NCBI GenBank assembly: GCA_032622095.1
Contig: CP136061.1
Span: 252,907,582-252,971,581 of the forward strand
DNA: 64,000 nucleotides
Source of the DNA: Siphonodentalium dalli
Taxonomy: Eukaryota; Mollusca; Scaphopoda; Gadilida; Siphonodentaliidae
Reading direction: 5' to 3'
Made by a program: the position numbers and the translations under genes
Shown here: positions 11,714 through 22,964 of the stretch, piece after piece
Layout of the letters: each line of letters opens with the position of its first letter
Numbering within the stretch: the stretch's first letter is position 1
The notes under the pieces: model-generated
The model's input: the letters and a program-made list of their open reading frames with translations, nothing else
Databases searched by the model: none
Told to the model about the DNA's origin: nothing

Positions 11714-11819
11714 ATGATTAATATAGTAATTTGCCTTTTATCTGTGATAATTCAGGTTATGCCTTGTGGAACAAATTGGATGAAAAAAAAAAACCAAACA
11801 AACAACCAAAAAAGGATGA

Positions 11820-12137
11820 AACATTCCACTCGATAGGTTCAAGAATGCACTAGTAACTAAGCCATTACAACTACCAACATGTTTTTCATATGGTAAACTG
11901 CTATTAAACATCCTTCATTGTAAACAGTGGTGTGAATGTGTTAATCTCCAAGCTGATAAACTTAAACTTTCTGCTACAGGTAGGTGTGGACATTCTGTAG
12001 CGAATGCTTTCCACTATTTTTTTGAATGCCAACCACACTTTGAAGAAAGAATTACACGCCGTAATAATCTTCTGCGCTTTAATATACAGTCAGTTATGGC
12101 ACTTATATTTGGGGACCCGAACTTCGAACAATTATAA
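11820..12137 (+). pseudogene. C-terminal end of a LINE reverse-transcriptase ORF
   Basis: An open stretch of about 105 codons ends at TAA 12135-12137. It includes a CKQWCEC segment, then CGH, HYFFEC and the basic ITRRNNLL, which is the pattern of the C-terminal zinc-knuckle segment of L2/CR1-type LINE proteins (C..CG, HxFFxC, then a basic helix). An in-frame TGA lies just before it (11817-11819) and no RT core precedes it, so this is a 5'-truncated copy. The following 400 bases act as its 3' UTR. Inferred from motif pattern alone; the exact clade is uncertain. Confidence 0.7.
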
Positions 12138-12560
12138 ACTGAACATATCTTTCAAGCTGTGCAAAATTACTTCCGAGATACAACTCAAGAGGAAAATCCG
12201 ACAAAGTTCTGTTAAGGCGCTCGAATCATTTGAATGCAAATTGTACAAATGTTAACAATGCACCATGAGGTACATGTATCACATTTAAAACAGCTACTTG
12301 AAATCATTAATGAAATTATTTAGAATTGGTGGGGTGCTGAGACTATACACTATACTTCAAATAATATACAATGATCCACTGTATGTATACACTTGTACAT
12401 TATGTTATACCTATCGTGTTGACAACCCACATTATTATGTATCGGTGTTAAAACGGAAATTGGGAGAGGGGGTTATGTATAAGTGGATCGCACTTGTCCT
12501 CCAATCCCAATATGTATTGTTATATACTTATTGGTAATAAATATGTTTACAGGAATACGG
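12138..12560 (+). mobile_element. LINE 3' UTR and tail
   Basis: It continues from the LINE ORF to AATAAA near 12536. The stretch with GAGAGGGGGTTA, ACTTGTCCTCCAAT and the AATAAA tail resembles the segments at about 46290-46520 (plus) and 48540-48760 (minus), so all three derive from one LINE family. Confidence 0.65.
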
Positions 12561-13654
12561 TCCTGAAAAAAAAACAATAATATTTTCTTTCAATATACCG
12601 ATAATATATATATAACATGTCCATTGGGCGCATATAATCTAATATTCGGCCGCCAATCGTTCTTTTTATAACGACTAAATAAAAAATTCCGAAGTTAGCC
12701 GAAGATTTTGTTGTAGACGTAGTCACGTGATCGGCCCGATCACGTGATTGTCACATGTACACATAAGCATAGCACGTGATCGATCACGTGATAACTCATT
12801 GACAACGCATAGATACGCATCGGCGGTATTTTAAGTTTGCATGTAGTCGATCGCGGCCTTTGAAGATTGTCGTGTTATCACACTGCGAATGCACAACTTC
12901 GCCGAAAACATCGCCGTTCTCGTAATTAACTGTCTTTATCGTGTTATTATTATTATATGCATCGCGATGTGCTGTTACTATAAAGCCATGCCTGTATATT
13001 ATTCAGTTTGGCGCGCATTTATCTATATAAACACGTGCTCGTATTTATATATATTTTTTCGTTACCGGAATAGTCCAAGTTATATTATATATTATATATT
13101 CATATAAAGATTGCATATATATGCGAAGACTTGCACAGTTATTAGGCAATTATCATCTCGTAAACATTCCATTTTCCAGATGCCCTTAGTCGTGTGTGAA
13201 TAAAGAGCGTTTCGTTTTAATTTATTGTAACGCGGTAGAACAAACAAAAAATCGGTTTATTGCTGTCGGATTTAATCAATTATAATCAATTCATTCATTA
13301 CCAATATGATATGATAAATTCATTTTTTCTTGGTTATGAATCATGTATATATTAGGGTAATATGGTGTTTATATATATTTCGGAATATTGCTTCCCACGT
13401 ACACCCCAACAATCTTGTCGACTGTCACTGATGGAAATTCACTGCGTCTATGCATGGTTATTGGCCTATAAAATTAGCACTCTAGCGATGCGATCTATTG
13501 AATATCCAGGTCATAACTCGACCTAGGTGTCAATTACGCATAACAATAGCATTATAAAATATATAAACGTTCGCCGTGGTTCGTTTAAACACCCAATCAT
13601 ATATAACACTTTTTGAAGGAGGGATAATAATCCAGTTTAATATGTAATCACATA
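12561..13654. other. AT-rich sequence with paired CACGTG palindromes; no gene
   Basis: Apart from the palindromes at 12722-12791 I see only AT-rich sequence. The short frames at 12889-13107 have no family resemblance. ATAAAGAGCGTTT at about 13203 belongs to a short motif repeated in inverse form at 13.7-14.0 kb. Confidence 0.4.
12722..12791. promoter_or_regulatory. Two palindromes, each with two CACGTG E-boxes
   Basis: TCACGTGATCGG faces CCGATCACGTGA at 12723-12748, and CACGTGATCGATCACGTG is perfect at 12773-12790. Four CACGTG cores fall within 70 bases. CACGTG is the binding core of bHLH factors such as USF, Myc/Max and CLOCK, but no downstream gene is identified, so a regulatory role is conjecture. 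They could equally be transposon ends. Confidence 0.4.
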
Positions 13655-14040
13655 TACAAGCACTCTTTATTCGAAATATATCGTAATAGTGAACGCTCTT
13701 TATTGCGTCAAGGTAAAGAGACTCGACTTAGAACAATTGTCATCGTGATTGGTTACTGATTACACAAATACAGGTCAATACAATCATGTACACGAATTTC
13801 CGATATGCATGCTTTATATCTCCTTCCAAGTCATAGCAATTCCCGCTTTATTACACTCTTTTTATTCGTACCATATTAGGAAAACTATTAACATGGAACG
13901 CTCTTTATTGAGCCATGGTGAAGGTAATGGGGACTCGACTTTTATTCATCAACATACTCCCCACTTTAACTGCAACTGTATGTATTCGTAACCATGACTG
14001 ACTCGTCAAATTAAACGCTCTTTATTTGGTGTATGTAATC
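13655..14040. repeat. Three diverged units around AACGCTCTTTATT
   Basis: AACGCTCTTTATT occurs near 13692, 13899 and 14016. The first two are each preceded by CACTCTTT(T)TATTCG and followed by a GGTAA and GACTCGACTT. This is a diverged tandem repeat of roughly 200 bp. Confidence 0.6.
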
Positions 14041-14894
14041 GGTTTCTGATTTTGCGCAACGGGTTTCCCACAGGAATCCCGCCAAATGTCACGTAAACGA
14101 TCATCGTTTGGAAATGAATACAGCATTATACCTAACCGTGAGTCACTAGACCGGCCACAGCCGAAAACACTGCATTTATATGGCATTGTCACGAATGAAT
14201 GATTGTAAATACGGGAAACTGAATTGCTTTATTCTTTGATCCAATTAAATAACATGAATGGATATTGAGAAAACGAATTTATATACATAAGATGGACAGA
14301 ATAACGAAAAGTATTTATATACAAAATATACAGTGACAGATATACAACATCGCGAACACGCACCCGCATAAAGTTCACATGCCGGCTCGTGTTTTCATTT
14401 TTGACACGAAAGTGTTATCTACCCCGCTCAATCGGCCTTCTATAGTTTTTGTCAAAACATTAACTTTCCAAACAGCACTTAAGATAAATCACAAGTGAAG
14501 ATAACTCACCGCGCGATGACAATTCACCATGTGTACACAATGCTATTGATATGCCCCGCAGTAATTACCTTAACACTATCGCGCTGATAATTAACTCCGA
14601 CTCCGATTCCCTGTTTTTAATTAGTTTACCTCGCTTGACGTCATGCGAGGTTTTGCGACGGAGATAGCCGACAACCGATGGTGGTATTATTTATTTATTT
14701 CTCGGCTTATTTATTACGCGATTTTTATGGGACTTGGATCATTGTGATCACAATAGGGGTGGCTTTCCGATGGAGTTTTGTTTCATGAGGATAGTAATCC
14801 TTTCAACCAAACTCGGTTAGGTAATATTCCTCATGGGGAGTGGTGTCGCGGTGATCGCATGGTATCCATAGGGTCGTGGTCCGGTTTTACCACT
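14041..14894. other. No gene recognised
   Basis: No coding frame or element recognised. A perfect 14-bp palindrome, ATTGTGATCACAAT, lies at 14751-14764. Confidence 0.4.
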
Positions 14895-14930
14895 TGTTTG
14901 TCCGTCTGTCCGTCCGTCCGTCTGTCTGTA
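14895..14930. repeat. GTCC/GTCT tetranucleotide microsatellite
   Basis: Nine imperfect tetranucleotide units (GTCC or GTCT) followed by TGTAGACACTTTACGC. Confidence 0.85.
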
Positions 14931-15627
14931 GACACTTTACGCATGGTGCTATAACTGACCTCTTTTCACGCTGATCGGTGCCAAATGTTGTGTATGCATT
15001 TCTCCGCACTAAATACAGATCGAAATCCGATATATTTTAAAGGATTATGGCCCATTGCCATTGAAATCATGCATGCTTCGACAATTCAACCATTTTTCAG
15101 CTGTTAGGTTCCATAAACTTGGTCTGAGTTCTCAACGCACGACTATAGTTTGATCCGATATTCTTCATGCCGTTCTGCCCCTTTGATTATTTTCTTCCTG
15201 TCTAACCATATATCTTAGTTACATAGTATGCACTGTCCCGGTAGTCTGTTATAAAACCGGTTTACAATGCCATGCAGTTTTTCCCCACATGTGTGTTGGC
15301 CATCATATGCGATATCATTGAAGGGAAGGTTTCTGCTATCATTTTTATACCCATGGTTATTTCCATTGCAGCTTAAGAGGCCTAACCTGGTTTTACTGTT
15401 TAGTAGCATTACTGTTGGTGGTTAATGCAGTGATTGTGTTAAGTAGATGGTTGGTTGCATCAGCTACCCTAGTTGGTGTGGGCGCTCGCCATGATGTACC
15501 GGTGGGTTGTGGTGCATCATACGGTGGTCTCCGGGCTATAACGGTCGTCATCCGGTACGGCGTGCTGGCCGGGCGTCGGTTACGCCTCTTTTTATGACCT
15601 TAGTACTTGTTTTCTCCTTTTTTTCAG

Positions 15628-16026
15628 ATGCCAAAAGCGACAGCAATGACCAGACACCGATTAGTACCCGACGTCCCGGTGGAAGTGGTTGGGCCATCGC
15701 GGGGGACCAGGCATGCATTACCAGCCGGCGTCCCTGCCCGTTCGAAGGGGATGCCCGCCAGGAGTGGTCCATATTCTACGGCCGCGCCTTCAATTGTTCG
15801 TCCCGTACGGCCGCGGGTCACGCGTGTGCCTGGCAGTGTGCGTCATAGGTCGGTGCGGTCGACTCCAGCGTCATCGGTTGGTGCGCGATCGTCGTGTGGT
15901 CGGGTGCGTGCTGTGGTCATGTCCGAGGAGGTTGCATCGGTCGCTGCTTCGGCCGATATTCGCGGGGAAGACGAGCAGTGTATTTTCCGGGTCAGTATAG
16001 CGGGCCTCTCCTCTCAATCCCGTTAG
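15628..16026 (+). CDS. Arginine-rich ORF upstream of the tyrosine recombinase
   Basis: An ATG at 15628 directly follows a pyrimidine tract and CAG, so it could be a splice acceptor as well as a start. The 132-codon product is rich in R, P, S and V (for example RPVRPRVTRVPG) with no recognised domain, and ends at TAG 16024-16026. A second frame opens at about 15894 and continues into the recombinase N-terminal region. In position and composition it resembles the poorly conserved first ORF of tyrosine-recombinase retroelements, but no zinc knuckle is visible, so that assignment is tentative. GC content is clearly higher than in flanking DNA, as across the whole 15.4-17.6-kb block. Confidence 0.45.
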   Translation: MPKATAMTRHRLVPDVPVEVVGPSRGTRHALPAGVPARSKGMPARSGPYSTAAPSIVRPVRPRVTRVPGSVRHRSVRSTPASSVGARSSCGRVRAVVMSEEVASVAASADIRGEDEQCIFRVSIAGLSSQSR

Positions 16027-16029
16027 TGC

Positions 16030-17421
16030 TTTCTACAGAGGACAAGGCGCGTCTGGCTCCAAAGTTGCAGGACGCATGGCTGGGACTTGGTGGCATCGTC
16101 TCCCGTTCAGGGTGCCGCGGTCCCTCGTCGGCATTAGGACAGCCACAAACTTACGCTACCGTGGCTTCTGATCTCGATATTCCACCGGCTGGCCCCATGG
16201 GCCGACCCGGAACAGACTCCGTTGCCTTCGTCGCTGACCATCGACACCTTGTGGGAACTATGACTCGGTTACTCGATGCTGCCCTTACTTGTTCATCTCG
16301 GCAGTATACGCCCGGCAATGGGGTTTTTTGTTCAGTTTGCTTCCCGCTTTAACGTCCGTCCATATCCGCCCGTTAACGTGAGCACGCTGGGGCTCTTTCT
16401 CGCACATCTTTTCCAGATCGGGTATAGCACCGCCACGGTGCGTAGTGTTTTGTCGGTCATCGCATATCAGCACAAAATTCAGGGCTTGGCTACTCCCACT
16501 ACACATTTCCGGATTCACAAATTGCTCGCGGGTTTTCAACGCTTGCGCCCGAGCGGCGACACGCGCCGACCAATTACTCTGCCTATGTTGCACTCTATGA
16601 TCGCTGCATTGCCCTGTTGCGTGGCATCACACACTGAACTAGTCCTTTTCCGAGCACTATTCGTATTCGCGTTCTACGCGCTGGCCCGTATCGGCGAAAT
16701 GTGCACTTGACTCTCTGCCCCTCATCTCAATGTCCTGCTCGTTTCAGATGTCACGGTCACGCCCGCCTCCATCGACATCTGCTTCCGGCATTTCAAGCAC
16801 AGTGTTAATCGATTGCCCCCAGTGGTCGCTATTGGCAAGTTAGAGGACCCAACCTTTTGTCCGCATAGGCTCATTTCCGTTTTCACTAAACATCGCGTTT
16901 CGACGGCGGGTCCCTTCTTCTGCTCACCGGACGGTCGGGGCATAACACGGGCGCATTTCAATGCCGTTCTCCGGAGAGTGTTGTCAATTCTGCGATTGGA
17001 TGACCGGGATTTCAAGTCTCACTCCTTTCGGATAGGCGGGGCATGCTTGGCAGCATCGCGGGGTTACTCCGATGAACAAATCCGGATGCTCGGGCGCTGG
17101 AACTCCGATGCGTTTCGCAAGTACATCCGTCCTCCGCCGTTGTCAAAACAAGAGTTCCGCGATTGCCCGTTTCCGTTCGTGCGTCTTGCCACCCTCGTAT
17201 ATCAGTCACAGCGGCCGAGCGGGCACCCTTCCATCAATGCCGGGCGTCGTTATATGCATTTCCGTTTGCCGACTCGACGGGCACGCACAGTCAGATTTCC
17301 GCAACTGGGAGGGGTTTGGCAGGGTTATCCGGCCTGTAAGTCGTGTCGCAGCACGCGTGGGGGATCTCGCTGCCCGGTCTCTCCCTGTCCTTTGTTTTCA
17401 TGTTTTCCGACCCCCCCCTAA
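16030..17421 (+). pseudogene. Tyrosine recombinase (phage-integrase family) of a transposable element, disabled
   Basis: An N-terminal SAM-like segment (RQWGFFVQFASRFN ... TVRSVLSVIAYQHKIQG) precedes a catalytic domain with RIGEM (first Arg), HSFRIGG (HxxR), GRWNSDAF and the nucleophile context FRKYIR. These four sites match the R-HxxR-W/H-Y signature of tyrosine recombinases; the order and spacing fit DIRS/Ngaro-like or related animal elements. Two lesions are visible: a frame change near 16300, and an in-frame TGA at 16708-16710 right after RIGEMCT, with the same frame resuming at once and running to 17421. The catalytic residues themselves remain. No reverse transcriptase, RNase H or methyltransferase frame was seen nearby, so either the element has lost them or it never had them. 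Confidence 0.85.
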
Positions 17422-17584
17422 TTTTCTGTTTCAAGCAGGACCCGAGCGTTGTCCGCGTATGCGCTACCCAGTTTACATGTACTTCATGGCCCGGTTTCCG
17501 TTTCATGTCCGACCGACATCCGCCCCTGCCTCTGCTGGTGGTGCGCAATGGTTGCACTGGTCGCACTGTGCTAGTGATGGTTTT

Positions 17585-18215
17585 TTTGGTTGATAATTGT
17601 AGCGCCGGTTTCACTGTTCCAGTGATGGTTTTTTGGTGGTTAATATTTAATTTTTTTAAGCGCTCATCAGTCTCTGGTGGCGCCGGTTTCACTGTTCCAG
17701 TGATGGTTTGTGTTTTCTTTTTCACTGTTACAGTGATAGTTTTTTTTGGTTATTCTTCACTATTGGTTTTTTGGTGATTTTTTTTCTAGCGCTCATCAGT
17801 CTCTGGTAGCGCCGGTTTCACTTTTATAGTGATGGTTATTTGGTTGCGCTCACCAGTCTATGGTAGCGCTGGTTTCACTGTTACAGTGATGGTTTTTTGG
17901 TGGTTAATATTTTTTTTTTTTAGCGCTCATCAGTCTCTGGTAGCGCCGGTTTCACTGTTCCAGTGACGGTTTTTTGGTGGTTAATATATTTTTTTTTTCA
18001 GCGCTCATCAGTCTCTGGTAGCGCCGGTTTCACTGTTCCAGTGTTGGTTTGTGTTTTCTTTTTCGCTGTTACAGTGATAGTTTTTTTGTGGTTATTCTTC
18101 ACTATTGGTTTTTTGGTTAATTTTTTTCCGCGCTCATCAGTCTCTGGTAGCGCCGGTTTCACTTTTATAGTGACAATTTTTGGTGTTTTTTTTTCAGCAC
18201 TAATCAGTCTCTGGG
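17585..18215. repeat. Imperfect tandem repeats 3' of the recombinase
   Basis: About seven units of GCGCTCATCAGTCTCTGG-TAGCGCCGGTTTCAC, interleaved with the small hairpin CACTGTTCCAGTG or CACTGTTACAGTG and T-rich spacers. Spacing varies from 57 to 131 bases. The unit does not occur elsewhere in the window. Confidence 0.85.
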
Positions 18216-18370
18216 GTTGCAGTGGGTTTTTCTCATTTCCCCGCACTGGCGTTGCGTAATTTTACACTTTCTTTTTATAGGTGGGTTCTTTTCTCAGTCT
18301 TTAAACTGGTTTTTTTTATTGGCTTCTGGTGGGTGTATGCCGAGCTCGCGTCCAACACTTCACTCGGCAA

Positions 18371-18549
18371 GTGGCGTGGTACACCCAGGTTGCATATTGT
18401 TCAATCGGGGCCGCGCCACATGCCGATGGTTGTCTTAATTTCGGTAATTCGATTAAAGAATTGCCATTACGCAAATATGTCTTAGTCTTTAATTATTTAG
18501 CCCAACAGTGGTACCCAGGGAATTGTAAAGTAGGGAGATAGGATATAAA
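18371..18549. repeat. Repeat B, copy B1 (179 bp)
   Basis: GTGGCGTGGTACACCC to GGATATAAA, repeated at 18893-19071 with no difference that I could see. Its last five bases (ATAAA) are also the first bases of repeat A2. Confidence 0.9.
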
Positions 18550-18776
18550 ATAAATTTTACGAAGGAAAAGATTTTTATAGACGGTCGACCTTAATATTGT
18601 ATCGACCTGCGACCGGGGTCAGCGGTTTAGAAATTTCGAGGTCAAGTGAACATCTGAGCGCCAACCACGAGAAAGTCGGGTACCTTGATTGATTGATTGT
18701 CTTCGTGGTGACGTTGTCGATACCCGACTGCCCATTCAAACGAATTTCGCACAGACCACAAGGTCAATAATTTCTA
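18545..18776. repeat. Repeat A, copy A2 (232 bp)
   Basis: Copy of 5333-5564 with one substitution, directly abutting B1 and separated from B2 by 116 unique bases. Confidence 0.9.
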
Positions 18777-18892
18777 CCCGCCATCCCACCCTTTCAGGTG
18801 TGGGCTTCTGCCCCCCCTCTTCCTCCAGTGACTGGTTAGTGCTTAGTATGGCACGACCCGGTGCCGTGCCATACCTTTTTTGGTTTAGGCGT

Positions 18893-19071
18893 GTGGCGTG
18901 GTACACCCAGGTTGCATATTGTTCAATCGGGGCCGCGCCACATGCCGATGGTTGTCTTAATTTCGGTAATTCGATTAAAGAATTGCCATTACGCAAATAT
19001 GTCTTAGTCTTTAATTATTTAGCCCAACAGTGGTACCCAGGGAATTGTAAAGTAGGGAGATAGGATATAAA
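18893..19071. repeat. Repeat B, copy B2 (179 bp)
   Basis: Second copy of repeat B. Similarity to B1 ends at GGATATAAA, after which B1 runs into A2 and B2 runs into unrelated DNA. The order B1-A2-B2 after a recombinase gene is the arrangement known as split direct repeats in Ngaro-type elements. Confidence 0.9.
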
Positions 19072-19204
19072 TATCAAGTTTTGGGAAATTTGATACTATA
19101 GTTGACAGTGGTTAGCATTATTTTGTTGCAGTAAATCGATTCTGATAACTAAAGCGTATTTTGAAGAAATGTTGTTTTATCACATCAGAGGAAGGTCCCC
19201 AAAT

Positions 19205-19466
19205 ACTACAAAAGATCTAAAGAAGCTTGAAAACTGGACTGACATGTATAGGGAATGCGCTTCAATACCAAATAGTGTAACATCCTGAGTATCAAGAACA
19301 AAACATCATATATGTACGAACTGGGAGACCCCATACTGGAAACAACATCTGAGACCCCAAACCTGGGGCTGACCTTCACCAACGATCTGACACATTCGGG
19401 GGTGGCGACTCGGGGTACCCCGGTGAATGTTATAACGGCGTTCGTTTTTTTCAAAAGTTTAGATTA
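19205..19466 (+). pseudogene. LINE reverse-transcriptase fragment (thumb region)
   Basis: Frame one gives KDLKKLENWTD. After a frame change at about 19255 the next frame gives MRFNTK, a TAG, CNILSI, YELGDPILE and NLGLTFTNDLTHS. The order 'LQxDLxxLxxW', 'MxFNxxKCxxL', 'YxLxGxxL', 'YLGVTxxxDL' is the conserved path of LINE reverse transcriptases. One frameshift and one stop disable it, and no catalytic FADD box is present in the copy. Confidence 0.7.
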
Positions 19467-20239
19467 AAAAAAAAAGAAGGTAAATTGAGCATATATAAAT
19501 GTGCGCGAAGCGCATAAAGGGGTCACAGGCCTTGTAGTTCTCAAAGGGGCCGCAGATTCCTCCGACGCTGAATTAAGGCTCCTGAAAAATACACCAACGG
19601 TGGGTGTGGCGGACACACCAAGAAAGGGTGAAGTGACCAGCAAACTCGAGTACGAACATCCTAGCCGGACTTCGGCCTGATGCGACTCTGCACACACACT
19701 GTTTCAGCTATAGTATAGCTATAATGAATACTAGTCGATAACAACATGTCAATAGCAACAGAATGCGGTCAGGACAATTTATATCGTATACATCAGTTGA
19801 TCGCACCGGAACCGGAAGCCATGTTTGAACAGACCGTCGGTTGAAGTAATGGTTTTTTTCGAGCAATTAGCTCTGACAATAGATGGATTCTTAGATTGCT
19901 GTATGCATGTTTGAGAATGAGACAGCATGTACTCATGCTTATGTCTTTGAGGGCAAGTTATTTGTTCAGGGGAAAGTATCATAATGTTGAGTTAAAGACA
20001 TATTATGTTTTTATTTCAGTGAATAAAACTGGCGAGTTAGTTAGTACCCAGGCATTTTGACCACTGAAAAAACAAATGCAGCATTCAAATAATATTACTG
20101 AAAATTGCAGCCACACCGATCGTACCATTGGAGAAAACACAACGTCAGAACAACGCATTCGTCTGTATGGTAACGTGTCTCGTCATACATGTGACTCGAA
20201 AGACATGATTCGGTGTGATACGGATTTCGATAGGATATG
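19467..20239. other. No gene recognised
   Basis: Short frames (19464-19697 minus, 19779-19982 minus) do not match a family. The 19480-19700 stretch has GC-rich, once-coding texture and may be more LINE debris. Confidence 0.35.
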
Positions 20240-20277
20240 ATAATTTTATTTAAGAAATGAATGTAGTGGATGTGTTT

Positions 20278-20386
20278 GGTATTGGGAGATACGGCGCTGT
20301 GGTTGTTGGGGCTTATGGTTTGAACGGCGAATCGGTTCTCACTAGATGTGCCACAAATGACCACAGCGCCGTTTTCCCCAATAACA
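20278..20386. repeat. Imperfect hairpin, about 35-bp arms
   Basis: TTGGGAGATACGGCGCTGTG on the left pairs with CACAGCGCCGTTTTCCCCAA on the right, with an unpaired middle of about 35 bases. Confidence 0.75.
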
Positions 20387-20516
20387 CACAAGACCACTAT
20401 ATTCTGTTCTACCACAATAACCAACTAGCTCACAAAAATTAGTGAACCACAAGAAATTTAAGGAGTGAACCACAATAGTCCACGCCCCAATCTTATACTT
20501 CCTTCCAAAATTACTT

Positions 20517-20616
20517 AGACAAATTTTGGAAGCTTGAATGAGCCATGTCAATCGGACGCTTGAATGAACCATGTCCGTTTAAGACAAAATTTGGAAGCTT
20601 GAATGAGCCATGTCCA
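20517..20616. repeat. GCTTGAATGARCCATGTC short tandem repeat
   Basis: Three units of GCTTGAATGARCCATGTC, two of them preceded by GACAAA(A)TTTTGGAA. Confidence 0.8.
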
Positions 20617-21627
20617 ATATTATAACACAATTGAGTCTGCCCCATTCAATATAATTTGTTGGTGCCCTCTGTGCACTCCTGACCAGAACAACACCATATC
20701 ATGGAGATTATATTGTATCTATTTGAGGAAACCCATTTTTTGTACCCATTTTTCAAATTTATTGATTATAATAATGTGATACATTGAAGGAAAGAGCTCT
20801 TATATTTATTTAACTTTTTGATGATTTATCCCCCCCCCCCCCAAACAAAAATCCTTGAATGTTTCCGCCATGATGCCCATCTCCATAGCAATATCATAGT
20901 AGCACCCGTTACTGGTTATAAGTACGTGTGGCTGAGGCTGCCTAATATTAATGGCGTATTATAATCACTGTTTGATTGGATGTGCTTGGACCACTGATTA
21001 TCAACCTTCTCTATATATACAATCCCTACCAAGTGCACCAACCATACCTCCTTTCTGACTCTTTTCACCGACTGGGTACTAGTATGTGGTTTTCTATATT
21101 TTGCGCAGGGTTTTTCAGCGAAAATGGCAAAAACGATCGACCAAAGTCAAATTTCCTATGTGGGTTGAGAACAATTCCCGCGCTAAAAACTTAATGACAG
21201 AATGGAGAATCAAAGCGGTACTTTTGTTGACGATTTTCGCAAGCCACTCGTCAAAATTACCGCAAATTAGAACTCTTGTGTCTGACTTGCCATGCTTGTT
21301 GTGGTGACAATATCGTCCGTGTGCGTTATACTTTCGTGAGAATCGGAGAACCATATTACACCGTTTCGCAACATAGTTCTTTGGTTCTATTGTGGGACTT
21401 TTCAAACTTTGGGTACGAAATTACACATAAATGTTGTGTGCTTAATAAGTGCAACATGCTGCTCTGTTCGCTTAGTATATATCTTAATATCGCGCAAGTC
21501 CACCAAATGTGGGTAAAATATCGCCGCGGTTCTCACGATTCATCAAGGGAGATAAACACTGCATGGATTTTGCTCTATATACACACACCAAACACTCATG
21601 GATGAGTATATAGCTATCCCTTATGTC
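20617..21627. other. No gene recognised
   Basis: Includes a C12 run near 20831. Overlapping frames on both strands at 20976-21605 have no recognisable domain. Confidence 0.4.
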
Positions 21628-21775
21628 ATGTTCAGATAATAAGTTCAACAAACGACCATATATTGTTGAAGTTATTATTTTGAACAATTCCCTCTAATAA
21701 CTAGGTCTCCTTCTGTGCTTGCAGTGTCGGTCGTCTGCTTATTTTCCCGAAAACCACTCCAGATGAACATTCCAA
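21628..21775 (-). mobile_element. Copy of a GTCGTCTG-containing repeat, inverted
   Basis: Contains TTCAGATAATAAGTTCAACAAACGAC, also seen at 22770, and CTCCTTCTG followed by GTCGGTCGTCTGC, the reverse complement of GCAGACGAC..., as at 22715. This is one of four dispersed copies (also 22622, 22965 and 38985). Confidence 0.6.
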
Positions 21776-21777
21776 TA

Positions 21778-22140
21778 GATATTTTTTTTAATTTTCTGGT
21801 AAAAATACATGGCTGCTAACAGGCAACATGATCATCTCTCATCCGATCGTCACCAAACATAATATGGATTATCGGAGTGACATCAAAATGAGAGATTACC
21901 ACCCCCCCCCACACCCCCCCGAAATTCTGGTAAAAAAACATGGCTGCCAACAGCCATCTTGTTTTTACTCTTTGTTTGACAAAATCCTTTAGCACACCCT
22001 ACATGTAACATCTCTCATCTGACTGTCACCAAACTTCATATGGATCTTCGGGGTGACATCTTGATGGGGAGCTATCAATTTCCCCCGAAATTATGTTAAA
22101 AAAAACATGGCTACCAGCGGCCATACTGGATTTCAAATTT
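21778..22140. repeat. Diverged tandem repeat around AAAACATGGCTG
   Basis: Two full units and part of a third, about 150 bp each, share CTGGTAAAAA.ACATGGCTGC, ATCTCTCATC, CACCAAAC, ATGGAT and GGGGTGACATC. A C10 run and a C7 run fall inside. Confidence 0.75.
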
Positions 22141-22621
22141 GAATCAATCGGCACACCCTGAAGCTCACAATTATTAGTGAAATGTTTTGAAAATTTACGG
22201 GTACATGTATTTTTGGGATCATCTCTAGATGGGAACTATTGAATTTGAACGATTTTCGATGAAAAACGGATGAAAAGGTGGGAGAACCTATATAGTATAG
22301 AACGGGTTTAAGAGATTTTGTGACAGTTACATCGCTAATTGTCTATCGATCTGGGATTTATCTGCTGGTGTCACGATTGTTCTCGGGGCATGGATCCATG
22401 TCAGTTATGTAATATTGAACCGGGTTTTTGATGGGATAAGGTTACTATCAAGCGAGCAGCATATATAATTATGATTCATTATTTATTATTCATTATCTGA
22501 TTTGTCTGTGGGCTGTCAGTGATACCTGTAGGTGTCATGGTACGAAGATTGTAACGCGAGTTGGGGTAACAAGGGAATACATTTCCAACAATTATGCTTG
22601 TTATCTGTAGCTAATTAATTA
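22141..22621. other. No gene recognised
   Basis: AT-rich stretch without a supported feature. Confidence 0.4.
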
Positions 22622-22832
22622 ACCCTTTCTAAACTAAATGGATTCTCCAATTCAGTTATAACGTATACATTGGAACAGTCTATTATGCATTCGGAGGAGT
22701 GTTTAGGGGAAAAAGCAGACGACAGATAATAGTAAGTGCATGCAGAAGGAGTGCTATTTATCGGAGCGAAATGTTCAGATAATAAGTTCAACAAACGACC
22801 TTATTATCTAAACACGTCCTACAGGATAAGTA
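22622..22832 (+). mobile_element. Dispersed repeat, also at 38985
   Basis: CCCTTTCTA, TAAATGGATT, GGAA(C/T)AGTCTATTA, GGAG(G)RGTG and AGACGACAGA in this order align with 38985-39190, including the AATGTT(C/T)AGAT end. It appears to be a small non-coding mobile element, with a partial copy at 22965-23028. Confidence 0.65.
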
Positions 22833-22964
22833 TACTCATCAATGATGCTTTAGTATATTAAGGTCTTTTTATGATTTTTGAATTGGCTGATATAATTATT
22901 TTGGGGTTATCCATTTCTATACTAAATACTCATCGATGATTTGTTATCCCTTAACAAATGTTCG

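Noticed and set aside
15548-17209. Several minus-strand ORFs under the recombinase
   Set aside because: GC-rich antisense shadows of the recombinase frame.
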